In this document: piece by piece, positions 16,687-25,026 of the stretch
Layout of the letters: every line of letters begins with the position of its first letter
Numbering within the stretch: the first letter of the stretch is position 1
Source: Candidatus Omnitrophota bacterium
GTDB lineage: Bacteria; Omnitrophota; Gorgyraeia; Zapsychrales; Zapsychraceae
Reading direction: 5' to 3'
Length of the DNA: 64,000 nucleotides
Assembly: GCA_020429915.1 (NCBI GenBank)
Contig: JAGQKV010000011.1
Span: 36,744 to 100,743 of the forward strand
The notes under the pieces: generated by a model
Databases searched by the model: none
Told to the model about the DNA's origin: nothing
Seen by the model: the letters and a program-made list of their open reading frames with translations, nothing else
Made by a program: the position numbers and the translations under genes

Positions 16687-18039
16687 CTAAACCGCCGGCA
16701 CGTGGGAGACAAACAGCGCCTTGCGCTTTCCCCATGAAGAATAGAGCCGGAAAGCCTCTTCCAGCGAAAGGATTTTGATCTCGGTTCCGTTCTGCAAGAG
16801 AAAATCGCGACCTTCCCGGGTCAACCGGATACGCCGGTCCTTTTGGGCGACGATCAGCATCTTCGTTTTCTTACGGCAGATCAGGGTCAGCAACGCCGCG
16901 TCCAGCGTGCTCTTCTGGTAGTAATTCTTAAACTCGACCCGTCCGTTGACCTGGCGCACCTTGCCGTCGGCCCGGATGTAAAAATCCCGGTGCATGACGA
17001 GCTCGTCCAACAGGATCTTTCCGCGTTGAAGCGTTACGTGCGGATACAGCTTGGACTTGAGTGCCGGATCCGTTTTCAGGGAATCCTTCAGGAATGCCAC
17101 CGCCCCCAAGATCACCGCGTCGTCACCCAGTTGCGACGGGACGATCCGGCAGGCGTCGATGCCGGAGAGAAAAGGATTGGCCCCTGACCGCCGCCGGACG
17201 CGCGGTAATATGTAGTCCCCGCAGGCCTCGATCAAACCGCCACCCAGGATGATCAGTTCCGGATTGAAAATATGCCGCATGGAAATGCAGGCATTGCCCA
17301 ACGTTTTACAGACGTCATTGACGACACGCATAACGACCCGATCCTTTTTAGCCAGTGCCTGGGCGATAATCTTGCTCTTGATCTGATCCGTCCGGTCGCC
17401 CAGCATCTCGCCGACCACGGATTTCTCACCTTTCTCGATCGCGGCGCGGATTTCCCGCTCGACGGCCCGCCGGCTGGCCAGCCCCTCGATCGTACCCGGC
17501 AGCCCCGCATTCATACACGCGCTGCTCTGGTCGATGATCACGTGACCGAGCTCGCCCGCCACGCCCTGCTCACCGATCAGCAGTTTTCCGTCCAGAATGA
17601 TGCCGCCGCCGACCCCGGTTCCGGGGAATAACCCGATGATATTATTGCATCGCTGCCCGGCGCCCAACCATTGTTCACCGAGCAATCCCAGATTGACGTC
17701 GTTCCCGAGGATGACCCTCACTCCGAAATACTTGGACAGACGCTGCGCCAGCGGAAATCCGGCCAGCTGAATGTTCGGGGTGCGCAGGATATCGATTTGG
17801 TTGGGCATCACGATCCCGGGGATGCCCATGCCGATTCCCGCCAGCTCGTCAGGCGTGACATCGTTGTCGGAAAACAGCCCGCTCAGATGATTGCGGATCT
17901 CCTCATATATGCGCTGCGGACGCGCGCCCTGGGGGGTGGGGCATTTTTTTCGCGCCATCACCTTTCCGCGCCCGTCGACCAACGCCGCCAATATTTTGGT
18001 GCCTCCGACATCCACTCCGCAAAAAATTTTATTCGCCAT
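16687..18039 (-). CDS. ROK-family sugar kinase with C-terminal Mth938-like domain
   Basis: A 450-aa protein whose first 315 residues are a ROK kinase. The phosphate loop DVGGTK is at 10-15, the catalytic Asp is D114 in GNDVN, the second phosphate loop is GTGVGGG, and GELGH gives H166. The usual ROK zinc motif (C-x-C-G-x-x-G-C-x-E) is replaced by SACMNAGLPGTIE, leaving a single Cys. The last 110 residues are not ROK. The pattern LIVAQKDRRIRLTREG, then LSLEEAFRLYSSWGKRKALF, resembles the small Mth938/NDUFAF3 fold. It is the last gene of a polyphosphate operon, so polyphosphate as phosphate donor is possible; this is inference. Confidence 0.85.
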   Translation of the reverse strand: MANKIFCGVDVGGTKILAALVDGRGKVMARKKCPTPQGARPQRIYEEIRNHLSGLFSDNDVTPDELAGIGMGIPGIVMPNQIDILRTPNIQLAGFPLAQRLSKYFGVRVILGNDVNLGLLGEQWLGAGQRCNNIIGLFPGTGVGGGIILDGKLLIGEQGVAGELGHVIIDQSSACMNAGLPGTIEGLASRRAVEREIRAAIEKGEKSVVGEMLGDRTDQIKSKIIAQALAKKDRVVMRVVNDVCKTLGNACISMRHIFNPELIILGGGLIEACGDYILPRVRRRSGANPFLSGIDACRIVPSQLGDDAVILGAVAFLKDSLKTDPALKSKLYPHVTLQRGKILLDELVMHRDFYIRADGKVRQVNGRVEFKNYYQKSTLDAALLTLICRKKTKMLIVAQKDRRIRLTREGRDFLLQNGTEIKILSLEEAFRLYSSWGKRKALFVSHVPAV

Positions 18040-18066
18040 GTCCTGTCCTTGGTTAGTACCGCCTGT

Positions 18067-19431
18067 CTATCCGCGTACGGCGGACGGCTTCCAGTTAATG
18101 GTAATGTTTTTTCCAAAAATGTCGCGGAACAGGTCGGCCTTCTTCAAGGCCGCCTCCTTTTCCACTTCGGAAAAGTCATCCGCGTCGATATTCAACGCGA
18201 CGGCATCTTTACGGACGGCACAGTGCACATCGTCCACCGCACTGATGCGCCGCCGGTCGAGGCCATCGGCAATCCGCAGAATCGCCGCAAGTTTTTTCAA
18301 AGCCGTCTGCCGCTCCTCCGGCAGGTCCGCATAATACTTATGCGATTCCCGCGGGAGACTGCGCCGATGGTAGCGCGCAACCAGAGCGACGATGACCTTC
18401 TCTTCTCTGGTCAAAGGCAGCCGGAAGGATCTCAAGATAATATCCCGCGCTGTCTTGTGATGCCGCAAACGCCCCTTGATCCACCCGATATCATGCAATA
18501 ACGAAGCCGATTGCAGCAGGAGCCGGTTACGCTCGGACAGTTGATGCAAATCCTGCAAATCATCATACATCCGCAACGCGATCCTGGTGACTTGATGCGA
18601 ATGCTGTTTTTCATACGAATACGAACGGGCCAACTTGACGACCTCTTTCAAAACCTCCGTGTCACCGCTGTCCCGACGCCGGCCGTCCAGAATATCGTCC
18701 AGATGGCGCGCCTTTTCAATCGACTCGCATACATCCTTGGGAAATCCTTCGCTGCGCATCTTGCGGATCACCTTCGTCACATCATAGGCGACACGCATAT
18801 TCCGTACCGCGATCCCGGCCGGGCTCTGTTCCAGGATAACATAAGAAGCCGCCGGATTGCCGTCAAAGGACCGGCCGACGCTGCCGGGATTCACGAAATA
18901 TTTGCCGGCGATCTTCTTTGAAAAATACTGATGCGTGTGTCCGCAAAGAATAACATCCTCCTCCACGTTCGCGGCCAATTGCTTAAACCGTTCCGGCGGG
19001 GTGTCCGCGGTAAGCGGTTCGTCGACAGCCTCGGGACTGCCGTGCACCAGCAGGAAGGTGCGCCCCAAAGCCGCGGCCGTGGTTCGCGCCGGCAGCCGGG
19101 CAAGATAGTCTTTGTCCTCGCGTTTCAATTGCTTGAACGTCCACTCGAAGGAATACATTTTGGAAGGGTCTTTACGCTGGATCCATTTCTTGCGTTTGCG
19201 AGGCAGCCGCAAGACATTCAAATCGTAGTTGCCGACGATGGCCTTGGCGACACGCTTCTTCAACTCCGTGATTACCCGTCGCGGGTACGGGCCGTAGCCG
19301 ATAAAATCGCCGAGGTACCATATTTCCGAGATGCTCTTGCGGGCGAGGTCTCCCAGCACGGCCTCCAGCGCCGGCCAATTAGCGTGGGCGTCGGCGAGAA
19401 CGGCAATTTTGGGCGGGCTAGTGGTGGGCAT
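18067..19431 (-). CDS. Calcineurin-like phosphoesterase fused to Ppx-type HD domain
   Basis: A 454-aa two-domain protein. Residues 8-205 are a YfcE/MJ0936-type metallophosphoesterase: D14-x-H16, GD 41-42, GN 67-68, H130 and GHTH 164-167 make a complete two-metal site. Residues 265-445 resemble the C-terminal HD part of exopolyphosphatases, with H279, the pair H313-D314 and D389. The related module in the Ppx of this operon has HN in place of HD, so here the HD metal site is kept. The start is the ATG that overlaps the CHAD stop by 14 bases, with GGAATTC upstream; the longer frame starts inside the CHAD gene. It probably acts on polyphosphate or (p)ppGpp-like compounds, by context. Confidence 0.85.
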   Translation of the reverse strand: MPTTSPPKIAVLADAHANWPALEAVLGDLARKSISEIWYLGDFIGYGPYPRRVITELKKRVAKAIVGNYDLNVLRLPRKRKKWIQRKDPSKMYSFEWTFKQLKREDKDYLARLPARTTAAALGRTFLLVHGSPEAVDEPLTADTPPERFKQLAANVEEDVILCGHTHQYFSKKIAGKYFVNPGSVGRSFDGNPAASYVILEQSPAGIAVRNMRVAYDVTKVIRKMRSEGFPKDVCESIEKARHLDDILDGRRRDSGDTEVLKEVVKLARSYSYEKQHSHQVTRIALRMYDDLQDLHQLSERNRLLLQSASLLHDIGWIKGRLRHHKTARDIILRSFRLPLTREEKVIVALVARYHRRSLPRESHKYYADLPEERQTALKKLAAILRIADGLDRRRISAVDDVHCAVRKDAVALNIDADDFSEVEKEAALKKADLFRDIFGKNITINWKPSAVRG

Positions 19432-20314
19432 AAACGAATTCCAGCATTTCCTCAAAATGACGGCTTTGCAGCGCGCGATGCCAGCGCTGAACAAAAATGC
19501 GGTATCGGCTGTCTCTTACCTTCTTGAGATAATTATATAATACATTAAGACTGTTGCCCATATCCGAATTCATCTTATAAGCGGCACGGTAACGGCTCAG
19601 CATATCCAACCACACGTCGCAGTCATGAATGTCGCCGAGAATCTTGTGGAAGAAATAGACGCGGCCGATGTACAATTCCAACCGGACATCAAAGTAGGGC
19701 CGGATGCCCTCCAGGGTGTAACGCAGATGCTTGGCGCATTTACGCATCTCATGCAACTCCGTCTTTTTCTCGGGATAGGGAACGATGACATTATAGGCGA
19801 GCAGATGATGCGTGCTTTTCTCCACCCGGCGATGAAAGATATCCATCATCGTGTGGGCGACCTCGGCGTCGGCCTTCTTCATTTTACGCTCCAGCACACC
19901 GACGACCTTGTCGGCGCTCAGCCGAGCCGCATACTTCCTGAGAGCCCTGGAAACCGCCGGCTGCAGCGCAGCCCGTTGCCGACGCAGATCGGCAAGGAGA
20001 TCGCGGATGCTCTGACGCTGGACGTCGCTGCGCAATTTGGACTTGTAATCCTGCAAAAAAAAGAGATACACATCCAGATCACGCAGCTGCGACGCCTCCC
20101 GCGCCGTCATTTGAAGCAAACGGTTAAACCGTTTCACGGCGGCCTTGTCGAACAGCAGCGAGTATGTCTTTAGGGCGTTGCGGAAACGCCGGGCATTGGT
20201 CCGCAATTGATGAATGGAGCGCACCGTGCCCTTGTCGCAGGCCGTCCGGTAGTAACGGTGAAACACGGTGAAATGGCGGTGCAAGGCTTTAAGGGCGATC
20301 TTGGCGGGGGACAT
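19418..20314 (-). CDS. CHAD-domain polyphosphate-binding protein
   Basis: A 298-aa all-helical protein with the conserved CHAD pattern: VHQLRTNARRFRNALKTY-like (IHQLRTNARRFRNALKTYS), SQLRDLDVYLFFL, ELHEMRKCAKHLRYTLEGI and LGDIHDCDVWLDML. CHAD proteins use Arg/Lys-lined helical bundles to bind inorganic polyphosphate, which fits the neighbouring ppk1 and ppx genes. Its ATG follows the ppk1 stop with no gap (TAA then ATG). No signal peptide is present, so it should be cytoplasmic, probably at polyphosphate granules. Confidence 0.9.
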   Translation of the reverse strand: MSPAKIALKALHRHFTVFHRYYRTACDKGTVRSIHQLRTNARRFRNALKTYSLLFDKAAVKRFNRLLQMTAREASQLRDLDVYLFFLQDYKSKLRSDVQRQSIRDLLADLRRQRAALQPAVSRALRKYAARLSADKVVGVLERKMKKADAEVAHTMMDIFHRRVEKSTHHLLAYNVIVPYPEKKTELHEMRKCAKHLRYTLEGIRPYFDVRLELYIGRVYFFHKILGDIHDCDVWLDMLSRYRAAYKMNSDMGNSLNVLYNYLKKVRDSRYRIFVQRWHRALQSRHFEEMLEFVYAHH

Positions 20315-22348
20315 TTACGCTCCGTACAACTTCAGCAGATAATTCTGAAAGCTGAAAGGAGCGGACTTTGACTTTGGCTTGGCGTACTTCATGTCGGATC
20401 CGAGGATCCAGGCCTTTTGGTTGTCCTTCCAGCTGTAATCCATGATGCTCATCAAATGCGACTTCAGGTCGGCCTTGTTCACCTCAAACAATAACTCGAT
20501 GCGCCGGTCGAAATTGCGCATCATCCAGTCCGCGGACCCCATGAAAACCCGCGGACTATCGTTGTTGTTGTAAATAAATATCCGGCTATGTTCCAGAAAA
20601 CGGCCGATGATGCTGCGGACCTCGATATTCTCACTCATACCCTTTACGCCGGGAATCAGGCAGCAGATACCCCGCACCACCAGCCGGATCTTGACTCCGG
20701 CCTTCGATGCCTCGTAAAGCTTATCGACAATCTTCAAATCTTCCAATGAGTTGAATTTCGCGAAAATCTTTCCGTTGCGGTATTTCTTCTGGAATTTGAT
20801 TTCGCGCTCGATCAGGGAGACCGTGTAATCGCGCAGGCTGTCCGGAGAGGTTACGATGCTATCCCACCGTGCCGGCTGAGAGTAGCCGGTGATGACATTG
20901 AAAAGCTCGGAAATATCCCGGGCCACATCGTCATTGGCGGTGAAGTAACCGATGTCGGTGTAGACGTTGGCCGTAGTTTCATTGTAGTTACCGGTGGAAA
21001 TATGCACATAGCGTTGGATCCGTCCCTCCTCCTCACGGACGATCAGGGTCATCTTGCTGTGGACCTTAAGGCCGGGGATACCGTAAATGACGTGGCAGCC
21101 GGCTTCTTCAAGCTGGCGTGTCCATTTGATATTGTTGGCCTCGTCGAAACGGGCCTTGATCTCGACCAGTGTGGTGACCTGCTTGCCGTTGATAGCCGCT
21201 TCCTTCAAGGCGTCGATAATAGCCGATCCCTTGTTCGTCCGATACAGGGTCATCTTGATCGCCAGGACGTTCGGATCACGCGCGGCGGTCTGAATCAGGT
21301 CGACGGTGGGATAGAACGGCTGATAGGGCATATGGATCATCATGTCGTCTTCCTTGACCCGTTCAAAAATATGATCGTACTCAATCTTCCGAGGGATAAA
21401 GCCTTCATAAGTCAGCCGCGGCAGATCGACATGTCCGAACAATTCAAACAGGAAAGTCAGATCGAAATTGCTCTTGATTTGGGTCACCTCATCCTGATTG
21501 AAATGCAGCCCCTCGCACAACATCGAACGCAACTCAGCGCTGCAGCTCGCCTCAGCCTCCAGATAAACCGGCTTGGCGAAGGTCCTTTTCTTCACCTGGT
21601 CATCGATGGCCTTGAGGATATCGGACGTCAGCTCCTCGTCGCCTTCGATCTCACTATCCCGGATAACGCGAAACAGGGAATACTCCGTGACCCGATAACT
21701 CTTGAAAAAGTCCGTCAGGTATGTTCGCAAAATATCTTCGATAAGGATGAAGTGGTACTCGTCGCGCGGGGACGGCAGGCGTAGCAGGCGTGGGATGTTT
21801 TTCGGGACCGGCACAATGGCCAGATGACTCTCCCCTTTGCGCTTGATGTGGACGGCAAACGACATCGTCTTTGAAGGCAGGACCGGAAAGGGATGCCCCG
21901 GGTCCACCGCCATCGGCGTGATGATCGGGAACATCGTGGTCTCAAAGTAATCTTTGATAAAGCGTTTTTGGTCCCGCGACAATTCGGCCGGACCGCAAAT
22001 GAAGATTTTATTCCGGGCCAGCTGCTTCAAAATCTTGTTGGTGTACACATCGTAAAGGTCGCGGATCATTCCGGCTGATTTTTCCAGAATCATGTCGAGC
22101 AGTTCGGTCTGCGAATAACCGTAGTGGGACTTGCGGGTAATCTTTGTCTCAATCAGATTCTTCAGCCCGGCCACCCGGACCATGAAGAATTCATCCATGT
22201 TGGAAACAAAGATCGCCAAAAACTTGGCCCGCTCCAAGAGCGGATTGGACAGGTCCGTGGCCTCCTTCAACACACGCTCGTTAAACATCAGCCAGCTGAT
22301 GTCACGGGGAATGTATTGCTCTCTCTCTGTGGGTTGTGTCTTACTCAT
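20315..22348 (-). CDS. ppk1: Polyphosphate kinase 1
   Basis: A 677-aa enzyme that makes inorganic polyphosphate from ATP. The N-terminal domain opens with YIPRDISWLMFNERVL, and PIITPMAVDPGHPFPVLP is conserved. The autophosphorylated His lies in KVHSKMTLIV, followed by YVHISTGNYNETTANVYTD. The second essential His is in GRFLEHSRIFIYNNN, and MGSADWMMRNFDRRIELL closes the phospholipase D-like fold. Length and motifs fit family 1. The start overlaps the ppx stop (ATGA), indicating coupled synthesis of the making and the degrading enzyme. Confidence 0.96.
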   Translation of the reverse strand: MSKTQPTEREQYIPRDISWLMFNERVLKEATDLSNPLLERAKFLAIFVSNMDEFFMVRVAGLKNLIETKITRKSHYGYSQTELLDMILEKSAGMIRDLYDVYTNKILKQLARNKIFICGPAELSRDQKRFIKDYFETTMFPIITPMAVDPGHPFPVLPSKTMSFAVHIKRKGESHLAIVPVPKNIPRLLRLPSPRDEYHFILIEDILRTYLTDFFKSYRVTEYSLFRVIRDSEIEGDEELTSDILKAIDDQVKKRTFAKPVYLEAEASCSAELRSMLCEGLHFNQDEVTQIKSNFDLTFLFELFGHVDLPRLTYEGFIPRKIEYDHIFERVKEDDMMIHMPYQPFYPTVDLIQTAARDPNVLAIKMTLYRTNKGSAIIDALKEAAINGKQVTTLVEIKARFDEANNIKWTRQLEEAGCHVIYGIPGLKVHSKMTLIVREEEGRIQRYVHISTGNYNETTANVYTDIGYFTANDDVARDISELFNVITGYSQPARWDSIVTSPDSLRDYTVSLIEREIKFQKKYRNGKIFAKFNSLEDLKIVDKLYEASKAGVKIRLVVRGICCLIPGVKGMSENIEVRSIIGRFLEHSRIFIYNNNDSPRVFMGSADWMMRNFDRRIELLFEVNKADLKSHLMSIMDYSWKDNQKAWILGSDMKYAKPKSKSAPFSFQNYLLKLYGA

Positions 22349-23886
22349 GCGGTTGTGACCGGTTTGACTTTAAGGTTAACGACGGAACCGGATATCTCTT
22401 CGTAGAATTTCTTACGGTCGGTAAACATCGAACGCTCCAGGGCAAGACTCTCTTGAGCGGAGACGACCAGATCGATTTCCCCGGGCCGGACAAACTCCAC
22501 ATCCAGCGCCTTGACCTTCTGCTTGTGCGAGGCGTCCAGACTGTTGGCGATGCGCAGAATGGAACTCAACTTTTGCACCAGGATCCGTTCGCTGACCGCG
22601 AGGCTCTGGTAATAAAAATGCGACTTCTGCGGAATGGCCTTGCGGTGATAGCGAGCGATACACGCGATACAGCGAATCTCGACCGGCTTAAGCCGGAACA
22701 AGCTCAGAGAATTGATAATGTACTCCGTGTGCTTGTGATGGGCGCGGTTATTAATGAACAATCCGATGTTATGCAAATACGACGCCAGCAGCAAATAAAG
22801 CAGGTCCTTGTCCTTTAGTCCCATGGCCGACTGCAGCCGCTTGAAAAGCTCTTCCGACAAAAAGGCCACCTGTTTGGCGTGCTTGATATCCAGGTCGAAT
22901 TTGTAGCACAGGAACTTCGCCACCGAGATCAACTGATTTTCCTTGCTGTACTTCGCAGCGAGCTCCGTCCCGTAAATAACGTTCGCCAGCAAGGCCTCCG
23001 CCAGCGAGGTCTCCAGAATATAGATCGATCTTTTTTTCAGCAGCTTGAACAGTTTGTTCAGAACAATGGCGTAGCCGTCGATCGCCTCGGTATGCTCAAA
23101 AGGAATATCATAAAATTCGGACAAGTCATCCAGCTTCTTTCCCTTGATCCGGGAAATCAGCAGATTCGACTCCCGGAATTGAAAGGTGAAAAAACTGGCC
23201 GCGCGGTTCTTGTTGGGAATAACCTTGTGCAGCTCGGTGGAATAACTTTCGTCGATCAGGATAATATCGTCGATCTTGATATCCGGAAAAGAACGCTTCG
23301 TGTTGATGATCTCGTTCTCCACGTACTCTTCCAGGGCCTGATAAATCTCTTTCTTGCTCCCGACAATGCCGGCTTTGAATTGCTTCAGGCGCAAGGTTCC
23401 CAGCGGCATCCCGAAACTGGCGACCGCGAACCCCTTTTCCATGACAGAGATGTCCAGGCTGCCGGCGCCCAATTCCACGATCAGCAGATTCTTTTCATTA
23501 ATCGGATAAGTTTTCTTGAGCTTGTAGGACAGAAAGGCGTCGATGTAATAAACCACATCCCCCACATTGAGGATCTCCACATCGAAACCGGTCATCCGGC
23601 GCACCGTATCCAGGAAAATATCGCGGTTTTGCGCCTCCCGCACCGCGGTGGTGGCAATGATCTTGACCTTATCCACCTCGTACTGGGTGATCACTTCTTT
23701 GTATTTATTAAGAACGCTGATAACCTCATGAAAAATATCCTGGGCAATCCTGCCCTTATAAAAAGTGCTGCGGCCGATCTGGTTGACATTTTTCAGGCTG
23801 TCGATAATACGCAGATTTTGCCCGTCACTCTCTCCGATGACAAGCTTGGTGGAATTGGATCCGATGTCGATAACTGCTGCTCTCAT
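22345..23886 (-). CDS. ppx: Ppx/GppA exopolyphosphatase
   Basis: A 513-aa enzyme that releases phosphate from polyphosphate ends or from pppGpp. The actin-like fold starts with AAVIDIGSNSTKLVIGES and shows ATTAVREAQN, then LLIVELGAGSLDISVMEKG and GMPLGTLRL. The C-terminal HD-like domain (about 325-505) has YLHNIG, with Asn in place of the metal-binding Asp, as expected for a domain that mainly binds the polymer. It is the first gene of the polyphosphate operon, with a promoter 20-50 bases upstream. Exopolyphosphatase rather than pppGpp hydrolase is inferred from the ppk1 neighbour. Confidence 0.93.
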   Translation of the reverse strand: MRAAVIDIGSNSTKLVIGESDGQNLRIIDSLKNVNQIGRSTFYKGRIAQDIFHEVISVLNKYKEVITQYEVDKVKIIATTAVREAQNRDIFLDTVRRMTGFDVEILNVGDVVYYIDAFLSYKLKKTYPINEKNLLIVELGAGSLDISVMEKGFAVASFGMPLGTLRLKQFKAGIVGSKKEIYQALEEYVENEIINTKRSFPDIKIDDIILIDESYSTELHKVIPNKNRAASFFTFQFRESNLLISRIKGKKLDDLSEFYDIPFEHTEAIDGYAIVLNKLFKLLKKRSIYILETSLAEALLANVIYGTELAAKYSKENQLISVAKFLCYKFDLDIKHAKQVAFLSEELFKRLQSAMGLKDKDLLYLLLASYLHNIGLFINNRAHHKHTEYIINSLSLFRLKPVEIRCIACIARYHRKAIPQKSHFYYQSLAVSERILVQKLSSILRIANSLDASHKQKVKALDVEFVRPGEIDLVVSAQESLALERSMFTDRKKFYEEISGSVVNLKVKPVTTA

Positions 23887-23912
23887 AGGTTTTACCGTAC
23901 TTGAAGATCAAC

Positions 23913-23940
23913 ATTATACACTATCTCTATGGAAACACAA
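23913..23940 (-). promoter_or_regulatory. Promoter of the polyphosphate operon
   Basis: On the minus strand TTGTGT (23940-23935) and TATAAT (23918-23913) are 16 bases apart. The start site should be near 23906, giving a 20-base leader before the ppx ATG. No strong Shine-Dalgarno sequence lies in that leader. Confidence 0.55.
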
Positions 23941-23962
23941 ACCTCTGTTTACGGACCAAATA

Positions 23963-23998
23963 GGTATATAGCGCATGTATTGCGTTTCGCTATATACC
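23963..23998. repeat. Perfect 11-bp inverted repeat, possible operator or terminator
   Basis: GGTATATAGCG (23963-23973) and CGCTATATACC (23988-23998) are exact complements around a 14-base loop. It lies just upstream of the ppx promoter and has no T-run on either side, so a protein-binding role or cruciform is as likely as termination. Confidence 0.55.
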
Positions 23999-24106
23999 CT
24001 TTAATGGTAGGGATTCAGGTAAGATGATGAAGGAGAAAAGCGAGGATTGGTTGGCTGGAGTCCGCTTTGGGTCTATATTCAGACCGGCATGGAACTTGTT
24101 CAGATT

Positions 24107-24126
24107 TCCTATAACCCTTTATAGGA
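24107..24126. repeat. Palindrome TCCTATAA-N4-TTATAGGA
   Basis: The half-sites at 24107-24114 and 24119-24126 are perfect inverted repeats with a CCCT spacer. Centre-to-centre spacing is 12 bases, slightly over one helical turn, suitable for a dimeric regulator. A related palindrome lies at 29389-29413. Confidence 0.5.
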
Positions 24127-24194
24127 CCAGTCTGTTATGGGAATGTGTCCGGCATGTGAAATTTGGGTAAACTCAGACAAATCAGGAAGGAAAA

Positions 24195-24209
24195 GCCTGA
24201 AAATCAGGC
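24195..24209 (-). terminator. Weak terminator after the reductase-like gene
   Basis: On the minus strand GCCTG-ATTTT-CAGGC is followed directly by TTTTCC. The stem has only five pairs. It lies 39 bases after the stop of the ketopantoate-reductase-like gene, the last gene of its operon. Confidence 0.4.
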
Positions 24210-24247
24210 ATGATGCCCGCAAAACAGAGGAAAATCCACGATCGCGG

Positions 24248-25015
24248 TTACTTTGAAGCCAGGGAAATGTGTTGCAGGGTTTCGGCGGCAATACCGAGCT
24301 GCTCGGCCTGGGCCAGCGCCCGTTCGAGTCTGGCCGGAGCCGACCGGCCCATGCATTTGTGCTGCGGATCGCCGTCAAAGGCCTTTTGCATCGCCGCGAT
24401 CAGCGGTTCCCGCGGGCATTCCTTGCCCGCCAGCCGGAATTGGATATCAAGGACCTCGTTCGCCACGCCGCGCGCCAGGTCCTGATGCAGCGACCATAAC
24501 TCTCCGACATTCCCGCCGACCTTCAGACCGCACACGTTGGTAGTCAGGATGTACAGATTCTTCAGGATCAACTCGGCCAACAAGTCATCTTCATCGGCGC
24601 AGATCTTGGTGGGGATATTCAAAGCGGCCAAGGCATCGGCCACCAGCCCGGCACAAGGTCCGTACACGGGCGAAGGGATAATAACTTTAAAGTCATTCGG
24701 CTGTTTCTTTTCAAACCAGACGCTGATGACCGTCGGGTTTTGCAGTCCGTGTGATTGCCAATCCTGGGGCAACAGCTCGTTCTGAACAAGCACGGTCCGG
24801 TCGCGCCACGACGCGGGCAAGCCTTTCAACGTGGCGGCCAGATCCTTTTCGCCGACCGCAACCACGACCGCGGCGCTGTGCGGCCAATCCGTGGGCAGCT
24901 TCGCCAAATCCATCGACCGGGTTACCGGATAGACCGGATGTCCGCTTCTCAAGAATCCGCGGGCAAATACCCCGCCGACCTCTCCCACTCCGATGATCGT
25001 GACCGCCTCGTTCAT
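24248..25015 (-). CDS. Ketopantoate reductase-like NAD(P)-binding protein
   Basis: A 255-aa protein with an N-terminal Rossmann fold: VTIIGVGEVGGVFARGFLRS carries the GxGxxG pattern (9-14), followed by AAVVVAVGEKDL and TVLVQNELLP as expected for strands 4 and 5. The C-terminal half is helical (AELILKNLYILTTNVCGLKV), with a Lys at the position where 6-phosphogluconate dehydrogenase-like enzymes keep a catalytic Lys. It resembles ApbA/PanE ketopantoate reductases but is shorter than typical PanE (about 300 aa) and the family signature near the C-terminus is weak. The substrate is unknown. A GCGAGGAG site precedes the ATG, 11 bases after the HisI-like gene. Confidence 0.6.
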   Translation of the reverse strand: MNEAVTIIGVGEVGGVFARGFLRSGHPVYPVTRSMDLAKLPTDWPHSAAVVVAVGEKDLAATLKGLPASWRDRTVLVQNELLPQDWQSHGLQNPTVISVWFEKKQPNDFKVIIPSPVYGPCAGLVADALAALNIPTKICADEDDLLAELILKNLYILTTNVCGLKVGGNVGELWSLHQDLARGVANEVLDIQFRLAGKECPREPLIAAMQKAFDGDPQHKCMGRSAPARLERALAQAEQLGIAAETLQHISLASK

Positions 25016-25026
25016 GATACTCCTCG

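Larger units (their letters stand above)
23887..24247. other. Intergenic region with promoter and three inverted repeats
   Basis: This 361-base gap has no credible gene. From left to right on the plus strand it holds the ppx promoter (minus strand, 23913-23940), a perfect 11-bp inverted repeat at 23963-23998, an 8-bp inverted repeat with a 4-base spacer at 24107-24126, and a small stem-loop at 24195-24209. The sequences CTATATACCCTTTA (23990) and CTATAACCCTTTA (24109) are near repeats of each other. The region is AT-rich relative to the flanks. Confidence 0.6.

Noticed and set aside
16401-16712. 103-codon minus-strand frame overlapping the end of the ROK gene
   Set aside because: Arg/Pro/His-rich, lacks a ribosome site; the 51-aa frame in another phase has a proper membrane helix.
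24248-25015. Authentic PanE for pantothenate synthesis
   Set aside because: Shorter than PanE and the C-terminal signature is weak; no other pantothenate gene is near, so only a 'like' call is given.
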